NCBI GenBank assembly: GCA_028281885.1
Contig: JANQJA010000004.1
Span: 1-46,539, forward strand
Length of the DNA: 46,539 nt
Source of the DNA: Pseudomonadales bacterium
Lineage (GTDB): Bacteria > Pseudomonadota > Gammaproteobacteria > Pseudomonadales > Azotimanducaceae
Direction of reading: 5' to 3'
The position numbers were made by a program, and so were the translations under genes. Within the stretch, counting starts at the first letter, position 1, and each line of letters starts with the position of its first letter. The notes below the pieces were generated by a model. It was not told where the DNA came from and made no database searches. It worked only from the letters and a program-made list of their open reading frames with translations. This document shows, piece by piece, positions 17,622 to 27,800 of the stretch.

Positions 17622-17687
17622 ATTATCGATGGCCGGACGCCTCCGACCAATGACGTTTCGGCATCCCGGGGATGCCGTGCGGATATG

Positions 17688-18167
17688 CTACAGCACAGCC
17701 ATGATTGCCTCGGCAGCACTCACCTCAAACTTGCCAGGCGCTTCCACATTCAACGTCGTGATCTTGCCGTCCTCGGCAATCAGCGCGTAACGCTGGGATC
17801 GCGTACCAAGGCCAAAACCGGATCCATCCATTTCAAGCCCCATGGCACGGGTGAAATCGCCATTACCATCTGCCGCCATAACCAACTCGTCTGCATTGGC
17901 ACTCTTACCCCAGGCGTCCATCACAAACGCGTCATTAACGGACAAGCAGACAACAGCATCCACACCCTTTTCCTTGATCTTGTCCGCATTCACCACATAG
18001 CCGGGAAGATGAGCCGCACTACAGGTGGGCGTAAACGCACCCGGTACCGCAAACATGACGACCTTTTTGCCGCCAAAGAGCTCTGAAGTCGCCAGATCCT
18101 GAGGCCCCTTCTCGCCCATCACCTTAAGGGTTGCCTCTGGAATCTTGTCTCCTACCTGAACAGCCAT
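17688..18167 (-). CDS. Peroxiredoxin, Prx5/AhpE-like 1-Cys or atypical 2-Cys type
   Basis: Thiol peroxidase of the Prx5 group, 159 residues. The peroxidatic cysteine is Cys49 in PGAFTPTCSAAHLPGY. Further conserved segments are VVCLSVNDAFVMDAWGK and GSGFGLGTRSQRYALI. The enzyme reduces hydrogen peroxide and organic hydroperoxides using glutathione, glutaredoxin or thioredoxin. A second cysteine occurs in the VVCLSV strand. It is transcribed alone and followed by a clear terminator. Confidence 0.93.
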   Translation of the reverse strand: MAVQVGDKIPEATLKVMGEKGPQDLATSELFGGKKVVMFAVPGAFTPTCSAAHLPGYVVNADKIKEKGVDAVVCLSVNDAFVMDAWGKSANADELVMAADGNGDFTRAMGLEMDGSGFGLGTRSQRYALIAEDGKITTLNVEAPGKFEVSAAEAIMAVL

Positions 18168-18261
18168 GGTGTTACTCCTGAATCAATATTGAGAATCACT
18201 GAGCTGCGAAGTCTCGCTTGAAGTCATATCCAGTGCAAGCCTGCCGGCGTATGATTCACTG

Positions 18262-18579
18262 ATGCGGATCTACAGACTGGTCGAAGAAAAAGTCAGGCAG
18301 GCCATGGAAGACGGCGAATTCGACAACCTGCCGGGCCGGGGAAAACCCATCGACCTGTCAGAATGGCAACGTACGCCTGAAACCCTGCGCATGTCTTATT
18401 CCGTGATGAAAAGTGCGGGTATTGCACCCGCCGAAGTCGAGATAAAACGTTCCATCACAGAGCTGAAAGACCAGATCAGGAACTGCACCGATGCCGAAGA
18501 ACGGATTCGCCTGATCAACCAGCTCAACGCCGCCATGGTTGATTTCTCGGTTCGCATGGCGCGCCTGAAACGACGCTAG
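18262..18579 (+). CDS. DUF1992 domain protein (DnaJC28-like)
   Basis: A 105-residue protein consisting only of the DUF1992 domain, which is found at the C-terminus of the human DnaJ homologue DNAJC28. The hallmark is QAMEDGEFDNLPGRGKPIDL, followed by a helical segment (AGIAPAEVEIKRSI) and a charged coiled end. There is no J domain. Function unknown. The start at 18262 gives a normal family N-terminus (RLVEEKVRQAM). It lies 58 bases upstream of the acyl-CoA dehydrogenase pair in the same direction. Confidence 0.85.
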   Translation: MRIYRLVEEKVRQAMEDGEFDNLPGRGKPIDLSEWQRTPETLRMSYSVMKSAGIAPAEVEIKRSITELKDQIRNCTDAEERIRLINQLNAAMVDFSVRMARLKRR

Positions 18580-18637
18580 ACTGACCCCAGGACCGGCAGT
18601 ATATTCAGAGTTCCGAAACGGATACGGAGTCGTTTGC

Positions 18638-19855
18638 ATGGATCTGTCTTTCGGTCCCCGCTATGAGTCTTTTCGCCAGGAAGTCCGTCAGTTCATCTCT
18701 GCCAACCGCCACAAGGCGCCCGGGTCAGGCGACAAACCCCGATCCCGGGTTCGGCTCGACTGGCAGGCATTACTGATTGAAAACGGCTACGCCGCCAGAA
18801 CCATTCCAAAGCAGTATGGCGGCTTCGGCGCGGAGCCCGATATTCTGGAGACGCGAATCATCGCCGAAGAATTCTCCGCGAGCGGTACCAAACCCGGCAT
18901 GGGTGGCCTAGGTATCTCCATGCTGACACCCACCCTGCTGGAAGTCGGCACGGAACAACAGAAGCAGGAAATTATTCCCCCCACGCTACGGGGCGAGATG
19001 ATGTGGTGCCAGGGTTACTCCGAGCCGGGCGCCGGCAGCGATCTCGCCAGCCTGCAAACCAGCGCTGTGCTGGATGGCGACGAATGGGTCATCAACGGCC
19101 AGAAAATCTGGACCAGCACCGCGCACTACGCCGATCGCATGTACGGATTGTTTCGCACCGAGCCCGACACACCCAGGCACCAGGGCATCTCTGTGCTGCT
19201 GGTCGACATGAAGTCACCGGGCATCGAGGTCCGTCCACTGATCGACATGACCGGTGACCACAATTTCAATGAAGTCTTCTTCACCAACGTGCGGGTGCCG
19301 AAAGAACAAATCATCGGCAAGCGCGGTGAGGGATGGCAGATCGCCAACGTCATCCTGAAACACGAACGCGGTTCGCTCAGCAGTGTCAACGCCACATTGA
19401 CGCGACTCTCCCTGCTCCAGCAGCTGATGCAAAAGCAGACCCTCGCAGGCAGCAGGGTGATCGACGATCCGGTTTTTCGCGACCGACTCATGAAACTGAA
19501 AGGTCGAGCGCTTGCACTCAAATTCAACGACATGCGGATTCTTTCCGCCAGCCTCAACGATGGTCAGGATGCAACGCTCGCCCGCATGGTCATGAAACTG
19601 CAGGGGACTGAACTCAGACACGCCGTGGAAGGTCTTGCGATCGATGTGATGGGCGAGATCGGTCTCTGCTATGAGAAGGGCGAGTACCTGGAGGACAACG
19701 GCATGTGGCAGCGCCAGTACATGTATTACCTGGGCCTGATCATCGGTGGCGGGACCTCACAGATTCAGAAAAACATTATCAGCGAGCGGGGACTCGGTAT
19801 GCCGAAGGAGCCGAAGTTCGACCGTGATCAGTTCAGTTCACAACCAGGTCGATAG
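18638..19855 (+). CDS. Acyl-CoA dehydrogenase, larger subunit
   Basis: FAD-dependent dehydrogenase of 405 residues. CQGYSEPGAGSDLASLQT is the FAD/substrate loop, KIWTSTAHYADRM follows, and GGGTSQIQKNIISER is the C-terminal signature. The usual catalytic Glu of that last motif (YEGT) is Gly here, but a Glu243 in LKHERGSLSS stands at the alternative position used by isovaleryl-CoA dehydrogenase-like enzymes. The next gene encodes a smaller partner that lacks it, so the two probably form a heterotetramer as in steroid and fatty-acid side-chain degradation systems. CGGAG lies eight bases before the start. Confidence 0.9.
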   Translation: MDLSFGPRYESFRQEVRQFISANRHKAPGSGDKPRSRVRLDWQALLIENGYAARTIPKQYGGFGAEPDILETRIIAEEFSASGTKPGMGGLGISMLTPTLLEVGTEQQKQEIIPPTLRGEMMWCQGYSEPGAGSDLASLQTSAVLDGDEWVINGQKIWTSTAHYADRMYGLFRTEPDTPRHQGISVLLVDMKSPGIEVRPLIDMTGDHNFNEVFFTNVRVPKEQIIGKRGEGWQIANVILKHERGSLSSVNATLTRLSLLQQLMQKQTLAGSRVIDDPVFRDRLMKLKGRALALKFNDMRILSASLNDGQDATLARMVMKLQGTELRHAVEGLAIDVMGEIGLCYEKGEYLEDNGMWQRQYMYYLGLIIGGGTSQIQKNIISERGLGMPKEPKFDRDQFSSQPGR

Positions 19856-19864
19856 AGACTGACG

Positions 19865-20920
19865 ATGCATTTCGGGCTGTCAGAAGAACAAACGCTGCTA
19901 CAAGACAACATCAACCGGTATCTGGCTGACACCGTACCGCTGGATCAGGTCCGCAAATTCGCGGCAGGAGAAATCGATAATCGCGCGATCTGGAACGGCC
20001 TGTCCGAACTCGGCGTTGCCGGCCTGCTCATCGACGAAAAACACGGCGGTGTCGGCCTGGGCAGCCTTGATGCTGTCGTGGTCGCCGACTGTCTGGGCGG
20101 TCATGTCACACCCGATGCATTTCTGGGGACAGCGATGGCATCGCGTGCACTTGCAGCATCGGATCGCGATGACCTGCTGGGTGAACTTGCCGCGGGAGAA
20201 ATCCGGTTCGGCATCGCCTTCAGCGAGTCGGTGGGTGCACGAGGGGACGCAGGCGTGATCATTGAAAACGGCAGGCTCAACGGAAAATCCATCCTGGTGG
20301 TCGATCCCGACGCAGACTGGTTCATCGTTGCAACACCTGACCAGCAGATCGCCCTGGTGTCACGCACCGAAGTCACCATCGAGCCAATGACTACAATCGA
20401 CAAGAGCCGGCGGACCTGTTCACTGACCTACAAGGGATCTGTGGCCAAGATTCTGAGCGACGACCCCGACGTTTACCGGAAGGCACTGGATACCGGCCGA
20501 CTCGTGCTCGCTGCAGATACGCTGGGCGCCGCTCAATACATGCTGGATGCTGCCGTCGACTACGCCAAACAGCGCGAACAGTTCAATCGGCCAATCGGTT
20601 CATTTCAGGCGGTCAAGCATCTGTGTGCAGAGATGGCTGCGGACCTTGAACCGGCCAGATCGCTGGTCTGGTACGCCGGTCATGCACTGGACCATGTCGC
20701 CATTGAAGCACGCGAGTCCGTCTGTCACGCCAAGGCCCACCTGGCAGAGATCGGTACACGCATCGCCAAAACCGCAACCGAAGTCCACGGTGGTATGGGT
20801 TTTACCGACCTGCTTGGCCTGCACTACTGGTTCAAGCGTATTGGTTTTAACCGCCAGCTGCTGGGCAGCCCGGAACTTGTCAGGGCGGAAGCCGCAAATC
20901 TGGCAATCAACGTGGAATAA
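19865..20920 (+). CDS. Acyl-CoA dehydrogenase, smaller (non-catalytic-type) subunit
   Basis: A 351-residue member of the same superfamily. N-terminal LSEEQTLLQDNINRYL, then the characteristic VDYAKQREQFNRPIGSFQAVKH and ATEVHGGMGFTDLLGLHYWFKR. The helix that carries the alternative catalytic Glu in the partner reads LAADTLGAAQYML and has no Glu. It starts nine bases after the larger subunit's stop codon. The pair is probably an alpha2beta2 enzyme; substrate is unknown, and no thiolase or hydratase lies nearby. Confidence 0.9.
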   Translation: MHFGLSEEQTLLQDNINRYLADTVPLDQVRKFAAGEIDNRAIWNGLSELGVAGLLIDEKHGGVGLGSLDAVVVADCLGGHVTPDAFLGTAMASRALAASDRDDLLGELAAGEIRFGIAFSESVGARGDAGVIIENGRLNGKSILVVDPDADWFIVATPDQQIALVSRTEVTIEPMTTIDKSRRTCSLTYKGSVAKILSDDPDVYRKALDTGRLVLAADTLGAAQYMLDAAVDYAKQREQFNRPIGSFQAVKHLCAEMAADLEPARSLVWYAGHALDHVAIEARESVCHAKAHLAEIGTRIAKTATEVHGGMGFTDLLGLHYWFKRIGFNRQLLGSPELVRAEAANLAINVE

Positions 20921-20921
20921 G

Positions 20922-23105
20922 CTAGAGGCAAGCGAACCGCAGTCGACCGGCGTTACCGACCACCGTCAGCGACGACAACGCCATGGCAATTCCCGCAAAC
21001 ATCGGTTCCATCAGGACCCCGAACGCCGGATAGAGCACACCGGCCGCAACCGGAATCAGCAGAACATTGTATGCAAAGGCACCAAACAGATTCTGGTAGA
21101 TATTCCGCAGGCTCGCACGGGACAAGCGGATCGCCTGTACCACCCCACCGATATCTTCCCGCAACAAGGTAATGTCGGCAGTTTCGATCGCGACGTCTGC
21201 CCCGTCGCCCATGGCAAACCCCACATCCGCTGCACCAAGCGCCAGCGCGTCGTTGATGCCGTCGCCCACCATTCCGACCCGTTCTCCCTTCCCTTGCAAC
21301 TCACGCACGACATCCAGCTTGTCCTCAGGCCTCAATCCTGAACGAACATCGTCAAGCATCAATACGTTGCTGACCCGCGCCGCGCTGGCGGCATTGTCAC
21401 CGGTCAACATCACGACCCTGATCCCCAGCGCCGTCAGTGCACCGACAGCGGCCTTGCTGCCAGGCTTCAACTCATCGAAGAGTTCGATAAAGCCCAGCAC
21501 TTCATTACCTCGCCCCACATAGACAACCGTACTCGCCTTGACCGGATTGAAGTTCTTTGCCGCGACCATCCCCAACGATTCAAGAAAGGCGAGATTGCCC
21601 ACCGCAAGCCTCTCACCCTCCCTCCTGCCAGAGACGCCTCCGCCCGCGTCCATGGTGAAGTCACCAACAGAAAAACGATCAATCTGTTGTTCAATACACC
21701 AGTCGGTCACAGCCGTCGCCAGCGGGTGTTCCGAAAGCGCTTCCAGACTCGCAGCAATGGACATCATCTCCACCCGATCGCCGATGGCATAGACATTGGT
21801 TACCTTCGGATGTCCCTGAGTCAGCGTTCCCGTCTTATCCACGATGATTGTCGTCAGCGTACTGGCGCTCTGCAGCGCGTCACTGTTCCTGATCAGAAAT
21901 CCGCTGGTGGCGGCGCGCCCCATACCGACCATGATCGACATGGGCACTGCCAAACCCAGCGCGCAGGGACAGGCAACAATCAGCACGCTCATAAAGACCA
22001 CGACGGCGTGAGCAGCACGGGGTTCCGGACCCACCACCAGCCAGATCCCTGCTGCAACAATGGCGATCAGAATCACACCGGGCACGAACACCGACGCGAT
22101 ACGATCGGCGAGCCGCCCAATCCGGGGTTTGGAGTTTTGTGCTTCCCGCACGAGCCGCACCAACTTTGCCAGTACCGTGTCACGACCCACGTTGGTGGCA
22201 ACGATCTTCAGCGCGCCGTGAGCATTCAAGGTGCCCGCAACAACATGGTCACCCGCCTTCTTGTCGACCGGCACTGACTCACCGGTCAACATTGATTCAT
22301 CGACGCTGGAGCGCCCGTCTACAATATCGCCATCAACGGGTATCGACTCACCGGGACGAACCAGCAGCACCTCCCCTTCCCGAATAGCTTCAACAGCGAC
22401 TTTCTCCTCACCATGATCGGTAATCCGTGTTGTCGATTTGGGTCGCAGATCGAGCAACCCCTTCACCGCGGATGCCACCCGCGTTCGCGCCCTCGCCTCC
22501 AGCGCCTTGCCCAGACTGATGAAACCGATAATGAAAATAGCAGCCTCGAAGAAAAGGTGTCGGGACTCAACCGGCAGTAATCCGGGCAGCAACACCACAA
22601 TCATCGAATACAGCCACGCCGAACCCGTACCCATCGCGACGAGCGTATCCATGGTAAACATGCCGTGGCGCAATGAGTTGAATGCACCGCTAAAAAAGTA
22701 TCCGCCACTCCAGACCATCACGGTCAGCACGATGACACCAACAACCAGCCAGAACGCACGGTCTTCCATGGATGGCAGTGCGTCCGACCACATTCCCGCC
22801 ATGAGTACCGCACCAAGACCGATGGCAACGACAGACCGAATGACCGCACGCCGGAAGTCGCGACTCGCTTCGGCATCGTCAGCGACGAGATCATCCTCGG
22901 CCCGCAGGTTTGCCCCATAGCCGACACCCTTGACGACGGCAATCAGGTCATCGGCCTTAACAGATCCAACAACGAACGCCGACTGATCAGCGAAGTTAAC
23001 GGTCGCCGACTCGACCCCGGGGACCGCCAACAGTGTTCGTTCCACGGTCGCAACGCAGCCCGCGCAGGACATACCACTGATATCAAGCTCAAACTTCTCG
23101 GTCAT
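20922..23105 (-). CDS. copA: Copper-translocating P1B-type ATPase (CopA-like)
   Basis: Exports Cu(I) from the cytoplasm using ATP. A single N-terminal heavy-metal domain carries GMSCAGC (Cys14, Cys17). The transmembrane metal site is CPC at about 379-381 ([12 protein letters not shown]). Phosphorylation occurs in [11 protein letters not shown] near 423; the actuator TGES and the hinge [16 protein letters not shown] are intact. The YN of [12 protein letters not shown] and the MALSS of the last helix mark Cu(I) selectivity. I chose the ATG at 23105; a GTG two codons earlier is possible. No copper regulator lies next to it. Its stop codon lies two bases from the stop of the acyl-CoA dehydrogenase gene. 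Confidence 0.93.
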   Translation of the reverse strand: MTEKFELDISGMSCAGCVATVERTLLAVPGVESATVNFADQSAFVVGSVKADDLIAVVKGVGYGANLRAEDDLVADDAEASRDFRRAVIRSVVAIGLGAVLMAGMWSDALPSMEDRAFWLVVGVIVLTVMVWSGGYFFSGAFNSLRHGMFTMDTLVAMGTGSAWLYSMIVVLLPGLLPVESRHLFFEAAIFIIGFISLGKALEARARTRVASAVKGLLDLRPKSTTRITDHGEEKVAVEAIREGEVLLVRPGESIPVDGDIVDGRSSVDESMLTGESVPVDKKAGDHVVAGTLNAHGALKIVATNVGRDTVLAKLVRLVREAQNSKPRIGRLADRIASVFVPGVILIAIVAAGIWLVVGPEPRAAHAVVVFMSVLIVACPCALGLAVPMSIMVGMGRAATSGFLIRNSDALQSASTLTTIIVDKTGTLTQGHPKVTNVYAIGDRVEMMSIAASLEALSEHPLATAVTDWCIEQQIDRFSVGDFTMDAGGGVSGRREGERLAVGNLAFLESLGMVAAKNFNPVKASTVVYVGRGNEVLGFIELFDELKPGSKAAVGALTALGIRVVMLTGDNAASAARVSNVLMLDDVRSGLRPEDKLDVVRELQGKGERVGMVGDGINDALALGAADVGFAMGDGADVAIETADITLLREDIGGVVQAIRLSRASLRNIYQNLFGAFAYNVLLIPVAAGVLYPAFGVLMEPMFAGIAMALSSLTVVGNAGRLRFACL

Positions 23106-23233
23106 GACCACATAAAATAAAGGCTCTAGCCGCTACAGGGTCCAGCTTGCACAGCCAGAAATCGAAAGTGCTAATATGGCCAGGCTTTCCGAAATACCCT
23201 TTGATTAGCGGGTAAAGGTTTCAGGATCAGAAC

Positions 23234-24946
23234 ATGGCTACCTACGACCTCATCATTCGAAACGGCAGGCTCGTCGACGGAACCGGCGGCCCATCCACCC
23301 ATCAGGACATCGCGATCAGGGACGGTCACATTGCTGCCATCGATCGCAGGGTCGAAGGAACTGCAGAAAGGGAAATTGATGCAACCGGGAAGCTGGTAAC
23401 GCCTGGTTTCGTTGATGTGCACACCCACTACGATGGTCAGGCAACCTGGGACACTCACCTGAATCCTTCTTCAAACCTGGGCGCAACAACGGTCGTGATG
23501 GGAAACTGCGGCGTAGGATTCGCACCCTGCCGACCCGCAGACCACACCACTCTGATTCAGTTAATGGAGGGCGTCGAGGAAATTCCCGAGCCCGTGATGA
23601 CCGAAGGTCTTACCTGGGAATGGGAATCTTTCCCCGAGTACCTGGACTATATCGATGCGCGCCCGCGTGACATAGACATCGCAGCCCTCTTCCCCCACGG
23701 GCCGCTGCGCGTCTATGTGATGGGGGCAAGAGGCGCCAACCGGGAGCCCGCCACCGACGAGGACATTGAACAAATGAAATCGCTGGTCAGCGAGGCGATG
23801 GATGCCGGCGCGGTCGGTTTCTCCACCTCGAGAACCCTCGTGCACCTGACCAGCAAGGGCGAACACGTGCCTACCTTCGAGGCTGCTTCCAGCGAACTCA
23901 AGGCGCTCGGGTCGGCGCTGGATGGCAGCAAGGGCCATGTATTCCAGATGATCGCTGACTGGCGAGAGCCCGAGGAGGAATTCGGTATTCTCCGCGACAC
24001 GGCCGCCGCGACAGGCGCGAAGGCTACCTTTACCCTGCTGTACCAGAAATTCGCACCGGAGCGATGGAAAGAAAACCTCGCCCGTATCGAACAGGCTCAA
24101 CAGGACAGTCTTGATATCAGGGGACAGGTCATTTCCCGACCAATTGGCATGATCATGGGTCATACCGCGACCATGACCATTTTCACCTACCGCCCAACGT
24201 ACCGTGCACTTAAAACAAAGCTCTCGTTTGGAGATTTGATCAAAGAGTTGCGCAAACCCGAAGTCAAGGCACAGATCCTGTCCGAAGAGCAGGAACCCGG
24301 ACACGTGTTTGCACCGGTAGCAGAACGGCGCATCGAAGATACCTATCCGCTGACCGATCCCATCGAATATATGCCAACGCCTGACAAGTCTGTTGTGGCG
24401 CTCGCCGCGGCAGAAGGCAAGGATCCGCAGGAATGGCTGTATGACTATTTTCTGGAGCAGGATGGTCACGCCATGGTGTACTTCCCGCTGACCAACTTCA
24501 CCGACCAGATCCCGGAACTACTGGGCCACCCCTACACCGTGTCAGCACTGGGTGACGGCGGCGCTCATGTCGGTACCATCTGCGATACCAGCGCCAACGT
24601 TTATGTCCTCACGAAGTGGGTCAAGGAGCGAGGCGCGTTCACCATCGAGGAAGCAATCCGCCTGTTGACCAGCCAGCCCGCAGACCTGTACTCGCTGCAT
24701 GATCGCGGCACCCTGGCTGTCGGCATGAAGGCCGACATCAACGTCATTGATCTCGACCGTCTGGCACTGCGTTCCCCGCACATCGTTTATGACCTGCCCG
24801 CCGGCGGCAAGCGTCTGCTGCAGGAGGCGGACGGACTCGATCTGACGATCGTCTCAGGCGAGGTGATCTACGAGAACGGCCAGGCAACCGGCGCACTGCC
24901 CGGCAAATTGGTTCGCGGCAGCCAGCCAGGGCCGACCGCCGCGTAA
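23234..24946 (+). CDS. N-acyl-D-amino-acid deacylase family amidohydrolase
   Basis: Amidohydrolase of 570 residues resembling D-aminoacylases and related hydrolases. The metal motif is GFVDVHTHYDGQATWD (His63, His65), and MGNCGVGFAPCRP has the cysteine that binds zinc in D-aminoacylase. SALGDGGAHVGTICDTS supplies the late Asp, and the C-terminal GMKADINVIDLDRL is typical. No signal peptide. The exact substrate cannot be fixed; dihydropyrimidinase-like alternatives are less likely. It is followed 18 bases later by an alkyl sulfatase, so the two form an operon with both products acting on small organic compounds (inference). Confidence 0.88.
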   Translation: MATYDLIIRNGRLVDGTGGPSTHQDIAIRDGHIAAIDRRVEGTAEREIDATGKLVTPGFVDVHTHYDGQATWDTHLNPSSNLGATTVVMGNCGVGFAPCRPADHTTLIQLMEGVEEIPEPVMTEGLTWEWESFPEYLDYIDARPRDIDIAALFPHGPLRVYVMGARGANREPATDEDIEQMKSLVSEAMDAGAVGFSTSRTLVHLTSKGEHVPTFEAASSELKALGSALDGSKGHVFQMIADWREPEEEFGILRDTAAATGAKATFTLLYQKFAPERWKENLARIEQAQQDSLDIRGQVISRPIGMIMGHTATMTIFTYRPTYRALKTKLSFGDLIKELRKPEVKAQILSEEQEPGHVFAPVAERRIEDTYPLTDPIEYMPTPDKSVVALAAAEGKDPQEWLYDYFLEQDGHAMVYFPLTNFTDQIPELLGHPYTVSALGDGGAHVGTICDTSANVYVLTKWVKERGAFTIEEAIRLLTSQPADLYSLHDRGTLAVGMKADINVIDLDRLALRSPHIVYDLPAGGKRLLQEADGLDLTIVSGEVIYENGQATGALPGKLVRGSQPGPTAA

Positions 24947-24964
24947 ACCAACAGGGAGTCAGAC

Positions 24965-26905
24965 ATGCCGGATGATATCCAGCTGCCACCGGATTCCCGC
25001 ATACCAAAACTGGCATCTGATGCGACCATCGCGAAAAACAGGGCGGTGCTCAGCGAACTGGATTTCACCGACCAACGCTGTTTCGAAGACGCACAGCGAG
25101 GCTTCATCGCGACACTCGACCCCATCATCATCGCCCATGACCGGCTCGATCGTGAATCTCTCAATCTGGAGGCGCTGGGCTTTCTCGACCAGGAAGCGCC
25201 AGACACCGTGAACCCCTCGCTGTGGCGACAGGCCCGGCTCAACGCCCGCCACCATGGTCTGTTCGAGGTGGTCGATGGCATCTACCAGATTCGCTCGTTC
25301 GACATCGCGAACATGACTTTAATCAAGGGCAGCAAGGGATGGATCATCATCGATCCACTGACTTGCACCGAGAGTGCCCGTGCCGGGCTCGATCTTGCCA
25401 ACCGGGAACTCGGTGAGCGCCCTGTTACCGGCGTCATCATCACGCACAGTCACGTCGATCACTACGCGGGCATCCTCGGTGTGATCACCCAGGAAGACGC
25501 AGAATCCGGCAAAGTACCAGTGATCGCGCCGGAGCATTTCGTCGATGAGGCACTCTCCGAGAATGTACTCGCCGGCAACGCCATGAATCGCCGCGCCACC
25601 TACATGTACGGCAACCTGTTGCCACCGGCGCCAATCGGATTTGTCAGCACGGGACTCGGTGCATCACTGGCCATGGGCTCCACCAGCTTCGTCATCCCCA
25701 ACGACCTGATCAAGGTGAGCGGCGAGACCCGGACCATCGATGGCGTGGATATTGAATTCCAGATGACGCCCGGCACCGAAGCGCCAGCCGAGATGGTGTT
25801 CTACTTTCCACAGTTCAGGGCCCTGTGCATGTCCGAGATCGCGACCCACCACATGCACAACGTTTACACACCGCGAGGCACGCAGGTGCGGGACGCGCTC
25901 GCCTGGAGCGCACAGATCAATGAGTCCATCCAACGCTTTGGCGACCGCCTCGAAGTGGAATTCGCCAGCCATCACTGGCCCATCTGGGGCCGCAAACGGG
26001 TGGTTGATTTCCTCACCAGGCAACGGGATCTGTACAAGTATATTCACGACCAGACTCTGCGCCTTGCCAATCTGGGTTACGTCATGGATGAAATTGCCGA
26101 GCTGATTTCGCTGCCAGCGTCACTCGGCAAAGAGTTCTTCAATCGCGACTACTACGGCACGGTTCATCACAATGCCCGCGCCGTGTACGTTAAATACCTG
26201 GGCTACTTCGATGGCAACCCTGCGCACCTCTACCCCCTGCCGCCCATCGACCGCGCGGTCCGCTATGTTGACTACATGGGCGGTGCCGATGCCGTGCTCG
26301 GAAAAGCCAGGGAATCGTTTGATGCCGGTGACTACCGCTGGGTTGCCGAGGTGCTCAATCATCTGGTGATGGCTGACCCGGGCAACCTGAAAGCAAGGGC
26401 ACTACTGGCGGACGCGTTGGAACAGTTGGGTTACCAGGCGGAATCAGGCCCCTGGCGTAATTTCTTCCTGAGTGGCGCCCTGGAACTGAGAAACGGTGTT
26501 CCCGAGGGCTCACTCTTTAAAGCCACCGAGAGCATGGCGCGCTCCATGCCACTGGAACACCTGTTCCTGACGCTCGCTGTTCGCCTCAACGGTCCGCGAG
26601 CGGATGGTGTTCGCCTGCATATCAACCTGGAGTTCGATGACGGTGACCATGCGCTGCTCTGCGTAGAGAATGCGGTGCTGCATGGCTTTATCGGCAAACA
26701 ATCGGACAACCCCATGGCGACGCTCAGGCTGAGTGTCATCGAGTTCAAGCGACTGATGCTGGGACTGACCGACGCCGGGACGTTAATGGAAGCGGGGGTG
26801 ATGGAACTCGACGGCGACCCCACCGCACTGATGCACCTGGCAGAGTTGTTCGATCAGTTCGAACGCCGTTTCCCGATCATGACGCCGCGCCCGCCACCAA
26901 CCTGA
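24965..26905 (+). CDS. Alkyl sulfatase (SdsA1/YjcS family, metallo-beta-lactamase fold)
   Basis: Hydrolyses primary or secondary alkyl sulfates such as dodecyl sulfate to the alcohol and sulfate. The metal site is ITHSHVDHYAG (His161, His163, Asp165, His166), followed by VIAPEHFVDEALSENV, the family's dinuclear-site segment, and ATHHMHNVYTPRG. The dimerisation region and a C-terminal SCP2-like lipid-binding domain (about 520-640) are present. Full length is 646. Unlike Pseudomonas SdsA1 it has no signal peptide, so it should be cytoplasmic. GGGAG lies seven bases before the start. Second gene of a two-gene operon. Confidence 0.93.
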   Translation: MPDDIQLPPDSRIPKLASDATIAKNRAVLSELDFTDQRCFEDAQRGFIATLDPIIIAHDRLDRESLNLEALGFLDQEAPDTVNPSLWRQARLNARHHGLFEVVDGIYQIRSFDIANMTLIKGSKGWIIIDPLTCTESARAGLDLANRELGERPVTGVIITHSHVDHYAGILGVITQEDAESGKVPVIAPEHFVDEALSENVLAGNAMNRRATYMYGNLLPPAPIGFVSTGLGASLAMGSTSFVIPNDLIKVSGETRTIDGVDIEFQMTPGTEAPAEMVFYFPQFRALCMSEIATHHMHNVYTPRGTQVRDALAWSAQINESIQRFGDRLEVEFASHHWPIWGRKRVVDFLTRQRDLYKYIHDQTLRLANLGYVMDEIAELISLPASLGKEFFNRDYYGTVHHNARAVYVKYLGYFDGNPAHLYPLPPIDRAVRYVDYMGGADAVLGKARESFDAGDYRWVAEVLNHLVMADPGNLKARALLADALEQLGYQAESGPWRNFFLSGALELRNGVPEGSLFKATESMARSMPLEHLFLTLAVRLNGPRADGVRLHINLEFDDGDHALLCVENAVLHGFIGKQSDNPMATLRLSVIEFKRLMLGLTDAGTLMEAGVMELDGDPTALMHLAELFDQFERRFPIMTPRPPPT

Positions 26906-26921
26906 ACGAGCAGATAAAAAC

Positions 26922-27638
26922 CTAACTTGCAGCGGGCGCTTCGTTGGCCGGCGTCGACGTCGCCGAACCCTGTCCCCAGCGAAACCAGATCTCAAGGCCA
27001 ACCAGGTACGGCAGATAAAACCCAACCATCTGGAACTGATCAAACCAGCCGGCATAAGGGACCTCCCCATAACGAGACACACCCAGCCCGTCCGTCACAA
27101 AACCCCAGACCCCATATTGGACGCGGTAGAGCAGTGAACCGATGGCCAGGATAAAGAGTCGCAGCGCCCATTCACGGTGGCGCGTGAAGTCTCGCGCTCG
27201 CGCGAAACGATAGGTCTGCACTGACGCGAGGATAATCAGGACGCCATACAACCCGAAACCCAAATCCATAGTACGACCACCCACGGTACCGATGAACAGG
27301 ATGTAAGAGAGACCACCAACGCCGGCAAGGAAAGCAGTCGTTACCCCGACTCGCCCGGCCCATCGATGAAAACCAGGCCAACGGTTACGAATGAAAGAAA
27401 GCAGCTGTAGCGGTGCCAACAACATCACCACGGCGCCCACAATGGTGTGAAAGAAGAAACTCACCGTGACGGGTGAAATGGGACGGGCAAAACGGCTACG
27501 CTCTGGCAGCTCACCGAGCAGACCAAGAACACCTAGCCCGACCGCATAGATTGCGAATGGCGTGGCAATCAACACAAGCAGGGTGACAAACACCTTTGTC
27601 GCGTGACTGTCTTTCCCGGCAGAAACCCTTGCCACCAT
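26922..27638 (-). CDS. DUF2306 family membrane protein
   Basis: A 238-residue protein with about six membrane helices. It fits DUF2306 from RNRWPGFHRWAGRVGV, in which the His and Arg are conserved, and RARDFTRHREWALRLF, the matching His in a later helix. These histidines suggest haem or metal binding, but the function is unknown. GGAG lies five bases before the start. The C-terminal tail (SATSTPANEAPAAS) is hydrophilic. It converges on the alkyl sulfatase gene. Confidence 0.78.
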   Translation of the reverse strand: MVARVSAGKDSHATKVFVTLLVLIATPFAIYAVGLGVLGLLGELPERSRFARPISPVTVSFFFHTIVGAVVMLLAPLQLLSFIRNRWPGFHRWAGRVGVTTAFLAGVGGLSYILFIGTVGGRTMDLGFGLYGVLIILASVQTYRFARARDFTRHREWALRLFILAIGSLLYRVQYGVWGFVTDGLGVSRYGEVPYAGWFDQFQMVGFYLPYLVGLEIWFRWGQGSATSTPANEAPAAS

Positions 27639-27800
27639 AATTTCTCCATATCCCCAGCGTTTGCAGGGACGCTTATCAATAACAAGCCGGCTAGCCTACC
27701 CTGTTACCGGGTCCACAGGTCAAGTCCTCGCGTCGCAGGCACCTGGAAAACTGATGCAGATCATTGCAGTCCATCATTCTGCTGGCAGCAGCCAACGAAA

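Noticed and set aside
23561..24469. 302-codon minus-strand frame opposite the deacylase gene
   Set aside because: Shadow of the amidohydrolase; product is Gly/Arg/Cys-rich without domain features.
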